The position numbers were made by a program, and so were the translations under genes. This document shows positions 1 through 6,241 of a stretch of 6,241 bases of DNA, piece by piece (within the stretch, counting starts at the first letter, position 1; the number at the start of each line of letters is the position of its first letter). The DNA is from an uncultured Erysipelotrichaceae bacterium (GTDB lineage: Bacteria; Bacillota_I; Bacilli_A; Acholeplasmatales; Anaeroplasmataceae): assembly GCA_902796895.1 (NCBI GenBank), contig CADBQV010000070.1, forward strand, positions 1 through 6,241, given 5' to 3'. Under the pieces are notes generated by a model. That model saw only the letters and a list, made by a program, of their open reading frames with translations. It made no database searches and was not told the origin of the DNA.

Positions 1-1634
1 ACCTTATATGCTGGATCATTAGATACAAATGTTGCAGTTACAGTCATAACACCTGCATCTTTAATTCCTTCGCTACTATAATTAATATCTAGCCAATCAG
101 GCTTTTCACTTTCAACAAATTTAACGCTTGGTCTATGGAAATTACCATCATATGTAACAGTTATATCTTCAAATAGATAAATAAAATCATAATCCTTTTG
201 TTCAATAACAAATCCTATAGATTCTTCTTTCTCTAAAATATAATTTTTATTATCTAATGCTTTAGCTGTAGCTATATATTTGTCTGATGCATCGATAGCT
301 AAATTTAAGCATATAACAATAACATTACATGTATCACCTAAAACTAGGTTATTAACTGTCGCAGTAGGGATATGCTCTTTACCATCATATACGAATGTAG
401 TTTGACCCCACTTAATGCTTGCTACAATTGGTTTTATTTCAACATTAATTGAAATAGATTTAGAATTTTTATCTATAACATAATTTGTAGAATTAATATT
501 AAATCTTGCAACTACATTATAAATACCAGAATCCTTACCATAACCCTCATAAGTTACAGTAACATTATTTGGTAAATTAGATTTATTAATTAAAGGATAT
601 TGGTTTTTACCATTATATGTATATGTAGTGTCTTCAAATCCTAAATTATCTAAATCAATAAATACTTCTTCAGGATTAATTGTATATTCGTATTTCTTTA
701 CCTCAGGAAGTGTATAATTATCCTTAGATTTACCTTCTATTGAAATATAATCTATTGAATAAGTACCTGCATTTATTGAATTAATATATGAATAATTAAG
801 TGTTATAGAATCATTATCTATTACATTATTAATACTATATTCAGGAATATGAGGTAATGCATCATATGTAATTTCTTTAAATGAGAATGATAAATCAATC
901 TCACGTGGTTTTATTATTACAGTTGCTTGATAAGTATTACCAATATTTTCATTATCATTATTTAAATATTTAAATGTAACAACTATATCATCATATGTAC
1001 CAACATTTGTTGGCATATATGAATATATTGCAACAACATCAGATCTTTCAATAGTAACATTTGGAGTGTGCTCTTTACCATCATATACAAATTCTGTATT
1101 TTCAACACTTATACCACTTATCCAGTTTACTCTAGATACAATTGAATAATTTTGATTTAAATTAGTTACATCTGTAGTTAAATTATAATTCTTATAAATT
1201 TCACTACCTATAACTTTAGCTTTAAGTGATGTAATTTTAGCTATATATTTGCCAACACCATTTGCACTACCTGATGTTTCACATTCAATTAAATCCTTAT
1301 CAGATTGTAAGACATTAATTAATTTATAATTAGGGAATTTCATATTTCCATCATATTCAAATTCTAAATCATCTTGCCAATCTATAGTTATTATTCTAGG
1401 CTCTATTGTAACAGATGCCTTTAAAGATGAAGGAATTTCATAATCATTAGATAATGTTAAAAATTCACATTCAATTTCTTTTTTACCAACATATTTTATA
1501 CCTTCATTAAATTTATAATTAATTGTGATATTATCAACACCCTTTGGTAACTGACCTGTAAGGGTTGGCATATGCTCTGTACCATCATAAGTATATATTG
1601 CGTCATTTAATGAAATACCTGACATATCATATTT
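1..1634 (-). repeat. Array of at least seven MBG/YDG-type Ig-like repeats (residues ~616-1159, continues past the edge)
   Basis: Seven units are anchored by Y-[DN]-[GA]-x4-P, invariant in all seven. The anchors start at residues 631, 709, 799, 872, 955, 1031 and 1110 (bases 1589, 1355, 1085, 866, 617, 389 and 152). Unit length is 73-90 residues. Each unit goes on with a hydrophobic strand, a [VA]-G-x-Y-like turn (VGTYDDIVVTF, AGTYSID, SGIYNVVARF) and then N-Y-x-[IL], the usual MBG order. The last unit is cut by the window edge. Such arrays form extended stalks or adhesive rods on the cell surface. A 20-base exact DNA repeat (373-392 and 1069-1088) lies in the anchors of two units 696 bases apart. 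Confidence 0.82.
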
Positions 1635-3479
1635 AGCTTTTTCAATATTTACATTAATATAATCTGTTTTAATTTCATTAATAACTAAATTATTATAATT
1701 TAAAATTACTTTAGCATAATATTTATTAGAATCTGATGTATGTAATACATTAAATGAATTATTAGATGTAATTAAATTATCATCAATATCATAAAATTCA
1801 TAATTAATTAAAACATTAGGAATTTCTGTTTTTATATCAATATTTACATTTTCAATTTCATTATCAAATGTTTTATTTATATCGCTAGATAATTTAATAT
1901 CATTATTAATCTTCCATTTAGCATATAAATTAGTATCTTTATTGATATATGTAGATGCTAAAATTGTATATGATTCATCTAAATACCAGCCTTCAAATGT
2001 AAAACCATCTAATTTAGGCTCTATAAATTCTATTTCATCTTCTTCTGTAAATATCTTTGAATCATATTCTAAGGTACTATTAGATAATATCTTATTATAA
2101 TTTAAATTAAATTCTTTTAAAAATTTAGCTTTTAATTTTAAATCATTATCAATATTATTATCTAATTTTTTATATTCTTTTGTATAATTTCCATATTCAT
2201 CAATACTATACCAGCCTTTAAATCTATAACCATCTAGATTTAATTGAGGCAAGTCTATTTCACCTAGCTTATTATAATATTCTAAAGGTAAATTATAATT
2301 ATCATCTGCCCCACTAAAATCATATGTAATATCAAATATTTGATTATATTTACATGCTATTTTAGTGTTTTTATTTACATTAATTGGGAAATTAATTTCT
2401 TTATTATCAATAAAATAACCATCATATATAATATCTTTACCATCTATAGTTGTAGGAAGTTTTGATTTATCTGGTTCAGATATTTCTTTTTCTTCTTTAT
2501 AGATTTCAACAGGTAAATTAGTTCCGTTAAATTCAACAAAATATTCATCATCATTTAATTTTGGAATAAATAAATAATCATATTTTCTATATTTATTTCT
2601 ATAATTATCAATTAAAGTTCTATCTGTAATAATATCAATATCTTTATTTAATTTAGAAATATCTATATTAATATTATTATCACATAAATATATTTTATTA
2701 ATATTTGAATTATTAATTGCATCCATTATTTCAATATCACTTGAATATATTTCTAATGATTCAATATTAGAATCAATAAATGCATCCTTTAAAACATATT
2801 TAACATTTTTAGGAATAACTAAATTACCATCTACATTTTTAAGTGAATTATTAGATATAGCAATTGCATTATCAGCTATTTCTACATCTCCTTTTCCACT
2901 TAAAACATCAGTTAAGACATAACCATCATAAAGTTTGTCATATTCATATATTATTTTTCTTTTTGAAGTTGAAAATAATACATATATGATTGCAAAAAGT
3001 AAAACTAGTGATGCAATAGCAAGCGGTGTGCCTTTAACTGAGAATGTCTTTTTATCATTTGTTGTTTTAGTATTAAACAATAACATAGCAAGTGATATTA
3101 ATCCTATAATTCTTGCGATTAAACAAATTAAATAAATATTACTTCCTATATTTAAATAAATAATATATGGAATAATAGGCATAAAGCAGATAATCATTAT
3201 ACCTACTTTAGTTACCATACTAGCTCTTGCAAATCTTTTAATAGAAAAAACTATTAAAGATCCAATTTGTAGTACTAAAAATGTAATTAACAGGGCCATT
3301 ACATTATCTGGCATACCTGTAAATATACCTTTAAATATTAAAAAGATATCAATTAATATCATAAATAGCATTACTAATAAATTTAAGATATTCATTATCT
3401 TTAGGTTTCTAATATGGTTATTATTTAATTTTTGCTTATTATGCTTAATTTTTGTGTCTAATTCATCATAAATAGCCAT
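1..3479 (-). CDS. Giant membrane-anchored surface protein with BspA-like, InlB B-type and MBG/YDG-type repeats (3' end outside window)
   Basis: The frame is open from ATG 3479 to the left edge: 1159 full codons and no stop, so the protein is longer than this. Residues 1-28 are a basic, helical, probably cytoplasmic segment. About five hydrophobic segments follow between residues 29 and 169. Residues ~195-300 look like a short BspA-type leucine-rich region (VIPKNVKYVLKDAF is the typical I-P-x-x-V ... A-F pattern). Residues ~340-522 hold InlB B-type (Listeria-Bacteroides) repeats. Residues ~525-615 are an Ig-like spacer, and residues ~616 onward hold at least seven MBG/YDG-type repeats. These families occur in exported, adhesin-like proteins of gut and rumen bacteria, so the repeats should lie outside the cell. 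No classical cleaved signal peptide is seen; the membrane region would anchor the protein by its N-terminus. The ligand is unknown. Only 4 bases separate it from the zinc-finger gene. Confidence 0.9.
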   Translation of the reverse strand, partial: MAIYDELDTKIKHNKQKLNNNHIRNLKIMNILNLLVMLFMILIDIFLIFKGIFTGMPDNVMALLITFLVLQIGSLIVFSIKRFARASMVTKVGIMIICFMPIIPYIIYLNIGSNIYLICLIARIIGLISLAMLLFNTKTTNDKKTFSVKGTPLAIASLVLLFAIIYVLFSTSKRKIIYEYDKLYDGYVLTDVLSGKGDVEIADNAIAISNNSLKNVDGNLVIPKNVKYVLKDAFIDSNIESLEIYSSDIEIMDAINNSNINKIYLCDNNINIDISKLNKDIDIITDRTLIDNYRNKYRKYDYLFIPKLNDDEYFVEFNGTNLPVEIYKEEKEISEPDKSKLPTTIDGKDIIYDGYFIDNKEINFPINVNKNTKIACKYNQIFDITYDFSGADDNYNLPLEYYNKLGEIDLPQLNLDGYRFKGWYSIDEYGNYTKEYKKLDNNIDNDLKLKAKFLKEFNLNYNKILSNSTLEYDSKIFTEEDEIEFIEPKLDGFTFEGWYLDESYTILASTYINKDTNLYAKWKINNDIKLSSDINKTFDNEIENVNIDIKTEIPNVLINYEFYDIDDNLITSNNSFNVLHTSDSNKYYAKVILNYNNLVINEIKTDYINVNIEKAKYDMSGISLNDAIYTYDGTEHMPTLTGQLPKGVDNITINYKFNEGIKYVGKKEIECEFLTLSNDYEIPSSLKASVTIEPRIITIDWQDDLEFEYDGNMKFPNYKLINVLQSDKDLIECETSGSANGVGKYIAKITSLKAKVIGSEIYKNYNLTTDVTNLNQNYSIVSRVNWISGISVENTEFVYDGKEHTPNVTIERSDVVAIYSYMPTNVGTYDDIVVTFKYLNNDNENIGNTYQATVIIKPREIDLSFSFKEITYDALPHIPEYSINNVIDNDSITLNYSYINSINAGTYSIDYISIEGKSKDNYTLPEVKKYEYTINPEEVFIDLDNLGFEDTTYTYNGKNQYPLINKSNLPNNVTVTYEGYGKDSGIYNVVARFNINSTNYVIDKNSKSISINVEIKPIVASIKWGQTTFVYDGKEHIPTATVNNLVLGDTCNVIVICLNLAIDASDKYIATAKALDNKNYILEKEESIGFVIEQKDYDFIYLFEDITVTYDGNFHRPSVKFVESEKPDWLDINYSSEGIKDAGVMTVTATFVSNDPAYK
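1914..2462 (-). repeat. InlB B-type (Listeria-Bacteroides) repeats, two clear and one degenerate (residues ~340-522)
   Basis: Two units carry the hallmark L-D-G-[YF]-x-F-x-G-W-Y followed by a closing [KA]-K-[FW]: LDGYRFKGWY ... LKLKAKF (residues 416-450) and LDGFTFEGWY ... NLYAKWK (residues 490-523). A weaker unit precedes them (YDGYFID ... NTKIACKY, residues 353-378), where GWY has become GYF. The family forms small beta-grasp-like domains in exported proteins, usually as tandem arrays between an adhesive head and a stalk, as seen here. Confidence 0.82.
2580..2897 (-). repeat. BspA-type leucine-rich repeat segment (residues ~195-300)
   Basis: The text NLVIPKNVKYVLKDAF, followed by SNIESLEIYSSDIE and INKIYLCDNNINIDI, shows the regular Ile/Leu spacing of BspA (LRR_5) repeats. 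It closes with a YRNKYRKYDYLFIPK-like stretch that resembles the usual end of these regions. Only about three short, degenerate units are present, so this is a remnant or cap rather than a long solenoid. Confidence 0.6.
2973..3395 (-). other. N-terminal polytopic membrane region of the surface protein
   Basis: Hydrophobic segments lie at about residues 29-50, 60-79, 92-109, 115-135 and 152-169. The N-terminal 28 residues and the loops at 80-91 (IKRFARASMVTK) and 136-151 (NTKTTNDKKTFSVKG) are basic, so they should be cytoplasmic. An odd count of five spans then puts the repeats outside. The KRK directly after the last span is a mild argument against this topology. The domain itself I do not recognise. 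Confidence 0.75.
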
Positions 3480-3483
3480 ATTA

Positions 3484-3490
3484 TCACCTC
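3484..3490 (-). promoter_or_regulatory. Ribosome binding site of the surface-protein gene, containing the upstream stop codon
   Basis: The minus-strand junction is AAAGAGGTGATAATATG. GAGGTGA is a good Shine-Dalgarno sequence about 4-7 bases before the ATG at 3479, and the TGA inside it is the stop codon of the zinc-finger gene. An in-frame TAA follows directly. The overlap implies translational coupling and supports the ATG at 3479 as the start. Confidence 0.88.
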
Positions 3491-5559
3491 TTTATCCTAA
3501 ATACTTTTTCTAAATGCATAAATTTCTTTTTATCATCTAATATTAAATAATATGTTGTTAATTTATTCTTACCTTCAGCATAAATCCAAAGTGAATTCCA
3601 ATTATCATTTAAATAATATGATAATTTCTTTTTAAACATATTTTTAGCTTCAATATTCATTCTTGCTAGCATTCTTAATTTAGGATTTAATTCATTAATA
3701 TCCTTAAAATCAACATTCTTAGAACAATTAATACATACATGTGTTTTAGAATCTATATGTGTAGGACAATAATATCTTTTACAAGATATACACATATCTG
3801 GTAAATGATTTTTCCTACCTATATCTACAAAAAGTATCGATTTTTCTTTTGAATCACATGAAATACATCTATCAGTATATTTTAAGTCATTAATATCATC
3901 TAAGAAATATTTTTTCTGTCCATATGAATATAAAATATTTTTATTTTGATATTTAAAATTTTCATCTTTAGAACAATAATCACAACAAGAAATTAAATTA
4001 TCAGAATTAACAATTAAATGATTATCTAAATACATCTTCCATACTTCATCTGTTGCCGCAAATTTGTGGTTGCATATAGGACACAATCTTGCATATTCTT
4101 TAGATACATAGTGCATTCCCTCATCAACTACCGCAACACCTAAGATATCTTCTTTATCTAGACTTATCGCATCATTAATATAATAATAATTACCTGTAAT
4201 TTCACCTTTAACTATTTGGCTTTTTAAATAAGTATTATCATCTAAGATACCATCAAATGGTTCTACCTTATGATCTTTCAATTTAACTAATGAATCCTTT
4301 AAAAAATAAACATCCTTATAAATATCATCATTAAATCTTTCATTAAATCCATATAGATTTAAACAATAATCCTTAAGTGTTATCTTAGGTGTAACACTAC
4401 CTCTTATAGGTGCATCATCAAATGCTAAATAAATATCTTCACCTTTTATTTTTTCTTTTATTCCATCTATTTCTATTTCATATGTAATATCTGTAATATC
4501 TAGTGGATTATAAGTTATTTCATATAAAAGTGGATAGTCTTTATAATATGGATTTTTACTTCTTATTTCATATACACATTTTTTCTCTACAATGTGATTA
4601 CAATAAATTGATAGTGGTGTTACAGTAAATTCTATTTTAGGCTCTCTTGAATTAGTTTCATTTAATATATCCTCTCTTGATTTTATTAATTTATATAAAT
4701 TAGTATTATCATTCTTTCTTAATGTATCAAATATATTAAATTTAACTAATGGATCAGATACTAAATTTCTAATTCTTAATAAAGAATCAATATCTTTATA
4801 ATCGACATCATTGTTTATCGCATCATATATAGGCTTTGCCTCACTTTGACCGATATTATAAAAACCATATGATACTTCATTTTTAGATAAATTAATAAAA
4901 ATATCATCAATTACATTTAAATTTAGTGTTTGATTATTAAAATTATCTTTATAATTTACCATTACTTTAATTTCATTTTGAATTGTATCAGTTTCATAAT
5001 CCGTATCAATTATATGACTAAATTTAAAATCAAAATGATCTGACTCTTTTAAAGTAGGATATTTATCAGTTTTAAAATCAGCTTTTCTAACTAATAAAAT
5101 ATTATATTTAGCCATTATTCTTTTCATTAATGTATCAACGAATAGAGATGTACGGCTCGCATATTCTATTTTATTTTTAATATCATGCTTACGCTTATCA
5201 AATGTAACTTTATATATTACATCATCAAATGATTCACTATTAATTTTAAATACAAAATAATTTTCTTTAACTATATTTATATAATTATTTTCAAATGATA
5301 TAAATTCATTTAATTTAAAGTCTAAACTTATATCAGATACTATTTTTAAATTAATTGCTTCATTTACTAAATCTATTACTTCAACAATAGGAAGATTTCC
5401 TCTTATATCTTTAATTAATGATTCATTTATATTATTTTCTAAATTTATGCTATCAAATTCATATAATTTATCAAATAAATAATATTTATCATCTTTTATT
5501 TCAAGTAAATTAGTATATAAGGCATAATCTATTAAATTATTTATATTATCATAATTCAT
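3484..5559 (-). CDS. Unrecognised 691-residue protein with C-terminal zinc-finger cluster
   Basis: This is a complete gene with an ATG behind a strong GGAGGT site and a TGA stop at 3486-3484, followed at once by TAA. I do not recognise the family. No signal peptide or membrane segment is visible, so it is probably cytoplasmic. Residues 1-95 are helix-like and rich in Asp, Asn, Leu and Ile. Residues 115-185 hold a basic stretch (KRKHDIKNK) and a segment ASRTSLFVDTLMKRIMAKYN that looks conserved in character. Residues 305-400 read as alternating beta strands, possibly an Ig-like fold. Residues 493-529 form a C-x2-C ... C-x2-C ribbon, and residues 565-612 form a second, AN1-like Cys/His cluster. 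The last 80 residues are basic and aromatic (NDNWNSLWIYAEG, ending RIKR). Position directly after, and coupling to, an SNF2-type helicase suggest a nucleic-acid or protein-binding partner of it. That role is inference. Protein-coding status is certain; function is unknown. Confidence 0.9.
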   Translation of the reverse strand: MNYDNINNLIDYALYTNLLEIKDDKYYLFDKLYEFDSINLENNINESLIKDIRGNLPIVEVIDLVNEAINLKIVSDISLDFKLNEFISFENNYINIVKENYFVFKINSESFDDVIYKVTFDKRKHDIKNKIEYASRTSLFVDTLMKRIMAKYNILLVRKADFKTDKYPTLKESDHFDFKFSHIIDTDYETDTIQNEIKVMVNYKDNFNNQTLNLNVIDDIFINLSKNEVSYGFYNIGQSEAKPIYDAINNDVDYKDIDSLLRIRNLVSDPLVKFNIFDTLRKNDNTNLYKLIKSREDILNETNSREPKIEFTVTPLSIYCNHIVEKKCVYEIRSKNPYYKDYPLLYEITYNPLDITDITYEIEIDGIKEKIKGEDIYLAFDDAPIRGSVTPKITLKDYCLNLYGFNERFNDDIYKDVYFLKDSLVKLKDHKVEPFDGILDDNTYLKSQIVKGEITGNYYYINDAISLDKEDILGVAVVDEGMHYVSKEYARLCPICNHKFAATDEVWKMYLDNHLIVNSDNLISCCDYCSKDENFKYQNKNILYSYGQKKYFLDDINDLKYTDRCISCDSKEKSILFVDIGRKNHLPDMCISCKRYYCPTHIDSKTHVCINCSKNVDFKDINELNPKLRMLARMNIEAKNMFKKKLSYYLNDNWNSLWIYAEGKNKLTTYYLILDDKKKFMHLEKVFRIKR
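3588..3610. repeat. 23-base near-identical repeat, copy 1 (in the zinc-finger gene)
   Basis: It matches 6148-6170 in 21 of 23 bases. The shared core is AAAGTGAATTCCA, with TCATTT at the far end. In the zinc-finger protein it encodes N-D-N-W-N-S-L (residues 651-657). It may be chance in AT-rich DNA. Confidence 0.4.
3724..3867 (-). other. AN1-like zinc finger (residues 565-612 of the 691-residue protein)
   Basis: The order is C565-x2-C568-x21-C590-x2-C593-x4-C598-x2-H601-x5-H607-x-C609, then C612. From C590 to C609 this matches the AN1 finger pattern (C-x(1-2)-C-x4-C-x2-H-x5-H-x-C). Only the first loop is longer than the usual 9-12 residues. AN1 fingers bind two zinc ions in a cross-brace and are best known from eukaryotic stress proteins and archaea. 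The extra C612 (C609-I-N-C612) would also permit a FYVE/RING-like reading, C-x2-C-x4-C-x2-H-x7-C-x2-C. Zinc binding is likely; the exact fold is inference. Confidence 0.6.
3973..4083 (-). other. Four-cysteine zinc ribbon (residues 493-529 of the 691-residue protein)
   Basis: C493-P-I-C496 and C526-D-Y-C529 are separated by 29 residues. Two CxxC knuckles at this spacing are typical of zinc ribbons that bind one zinc ion. C525, next to C526, is extra. The first knuckle follows a YARLCPIC run, a common beta-strand entry into such ribbons. Whether it binds DNA, RNA or protein cannot be seen. Confidence 0.7.
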
Positions 5560-5564
5560 ATTAA

Positions 5565-5570
5565 ACCTCC
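5565..5570 (-). promoter_or_regulatory. Ribosome binding site of the zinc-finger gene, overlapping the helicase stop codon
   Basis: Read on the minus strand, the junction is TAGGAGGTTTAATATG. GGAGGT is a near-perfect Shine-Dalgarno sequence 5 bases before the ATG at 5559, and its first G is the last base of the helicase TAG stop. This fixes the start of the downstream gene. It also suggests that ribosomes finishing the helicase re-initiate on it. Confidence 0.9.
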
Positions 5571-6241
5571 TACTTTAAAGTAACATCATTTCTTAATACT
5601 TTAGAATATAATCTAATCATTTCTTTTATTGCATCAAGTGGCTTTAATAAATTATTTTTAAAATATATATCTATCTTATCATTATTAATAAATGCATATT
5701 TTATAACATCAGGAAATCTTTTAGCATCATATTCAATATAATTATCATGATAAATTGCGACAAATTCTTTACTTAAATTATTTAAGTCAATATTATCACT
5801 CTTTAAATAAGAATTTTCTTTTGAAAATAATTTATTTGAAATAGCCATTATAACAGGCATAACAAAATCAACCTCGGTTTGACATACGCCATATAAGTCA
5901 AAGCCTTCTTCATCTGTTAAGATATTATAATATTCTAAATTAAAATCATGATCAATTTTATCATCATTAATTAAGCATGTTAAAACTAAACAAACCTCAG
6001 TTTGACCCATTCTTGAGATTCTACCGATTAATTGTTCTAATTCAAGTGGATCTAGGTATGTGCCGTTTTGTTTATCTAACTGTCCGATAATTAAAAGGTT
6101 TGCCGCATTAAAGTCAGTTCCTGCAACCATTGTTTTATCAATAAAATAAAGTGAATTCCAGTTTTCATTTTCTGATGTAAATTCAGTAAACCAATTATAA
6201 TTTAATTCTTTAAATGTATCAGCTACCTCAGCCTTTTTTAA
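5570..6241 (-). CDS. SNF2-type superfamily 2 helicase/translocase, C-terminal part (5' end outside window)
   Basis: The frame is open from the right edge to a TAG stop at 5572-5570, giving 223 visible residues. A methionine at 6130 is not the true start, because 37 further in-frame codons precede it without a stop and motif V begins right there. Residues 38-52 read MVAGTDFNAANLLII (helicase motif V followed by a hydrophobic strand). Residues 69-80 read EQLIGRISRMGQ, which matches motif VI of SNF2-family proteins (E-x-Q-x-x-G-R-x-x-R-x-G-Q, with the arginine fingers). This is therefore the end of the second RecA-like domain. Such proteins use ATP to translocate on double-stranded DNA and remodel protein-DNA complexes; the ATP-binding half is not visible. 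About 120 residues after the core, to the C-terminus, match nothing I recognise and may bind a partner. The next gene starts 10 bases downstream and is translationally coupled. SNF2 assignment is fairly sure; the biological role (repair, RapA-like, defence) cannot be told. Confidence 0.82.
   Translation of the reverse strand, partial: LKKAEVADTFKELNYNWFTEFTSENENWNSLYFIDKTMVAGTDFNAANLLIIGQLDKQNGTYLDPLELEQLIGRISRMGQTEVCLVLTCLINDDKIDHDFNLEYYNILTDEEGFDLYGVCQTEVDFVMPVIMAISNKLFSKENSYLKSDNIDLNNLSKEFVAIYHDNYIEYDAKRFPDVIKYAFINNDKIDIYFKNNLLKPLDAIKEMIRLYSKVLRNDVTLK
6002..6130 (-). other. Helicase motifs V and VI
   Basis: These bases encode the most diagnostic part of the helicase fragment. Motif V is GTDFN followed by AANLLII, and motif VI is QLIGRISRMGQ with two arginines three residues apart. 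Between them lies a short loop ending in LDPLELEQ, where SNF2 proteins usually have W-x-P-x-x-E-x-Q. The usual G-x-G-L-N-L form of motif V is replaced by GTDFN, so the protein is a divergent member of the family. Confidence 0.8.
6148..6170. repeat. 23-base near-identical repeat, copy 2 (in the helicase gene)
   Basis: This is the partner of 3588-3610, read in the same orientation. It encodes N-E-N-W-N-S-L just before helicase motif V. Both copies are read in the same frame, giving nearly the same heptapeptide in two adjacent genes. Confidence 0.4.

Noticed and set aside
2935..3135. A 66-residue plus-strand open frame with hydrophobic stretches
   Set aside because: It lies wholly antisense to the membrane-span region of the surface-protein gene and has no ribosome binding site. 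Its hydrophobicity mirrors the coding strand, so it is a shadow frame.
5871..6007. Short repeat (acctc-a/g-gtttgac) at 5871-5883 and 5995-6007 encoding Q-T-E-V twice
   Set aside because: It has only 13 bases with one mismatch. One copy follows helicase motif VI and the other lies in the tail with no wider similarity, so it is most likely chance.
6128..6130. ATG at 6130 as the start of a short 186-residue protein
   Set aside because: The frame is open upstream to the window edge, there is no ribosome binding site, and the codon begins helicase motif V. It is an internal methionine.
6233..6239. A AAA AAG heptamer in the correct phase for -1 ribosomal frameshifting
   Set aside because: Lys-Lys after a codon ending in A is frequent in such AT-rich genes. 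I found no stimulatory stem, and the zero frame continues into well-conserved helicase motifs.
1..6241. Search for CRISPR arrays, tRNA or rRNA genes, insertion sequences, riboswitches, promoters and terminators
   Set aside because: The whole window is covered by three coding frames with gaps of 10 and 4 bases. Apparent -10-like TATAAT strings are expected everywhere at this base composition, and the repeats seen are protein-coding.

Overview
The window is very AT-rich (roughly a quarter G+C by eye) and is coding almost end to end on the minus strand. Strong Shine-Dalgarno sequences, the absence of real intergenic space and the protein families present suggest an AT-rich Firmicutes/Bacilli-type bacterium, perhaps an uncultured gut or rumen lineage of the RF39/Erysipelotrichia kind. 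That placement is inference. Every tryptophan codon I checked is TGG, including those in the helicase and the zinc-finger protein. One gene ends at TGA, so the standard bacterial code fits better than the Mycoplasma code.

In transcription order (right to left) there are three genes. (1) 6241-5570 is the C-terminal 223 residues of a superfamily 2 helicase/translocase of SNF2 type, with motifs V and VI visible; its start and ATPase half lie beyond the right edge. (2) 5559-3484 is a complete 691-residue protein of no family I recognise. It carries a C-terminal cluster of zinc-binding Cys/His pairs: a four-cysteine ribbon followed by an AN1-like finger. (3) 3479-1 is the first 1159 residues of a giant membrane-anchored surface protein that runs off the left edge. 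It has an N-terminal polytopic membrane region, a short BspA-like leucine-rich segment, InlB B-type (Listeria-Bacteroides) repeats, and at least seven Ig-like MBG/YDG-type repeats.

The genes are tightly packed. Gaps are 10 and 4 bases, and at both junctions the stop codon of one gene lies inside the ribosome binding site of the next. They therefore look like one translationally coupled operon. Genes 1 and 2 make a plausible nucleic-acid-acting pair (translocase plus zinc-finger partner). The coupling of a large adhesin-like surface protein to them is the unexpected feature. No promoter, terminator, RNA gene, mobile element or CRISPR array was found. The operon's promoter and terminator would lie outside the window, and there is no gene-free stretch over 10 bases.
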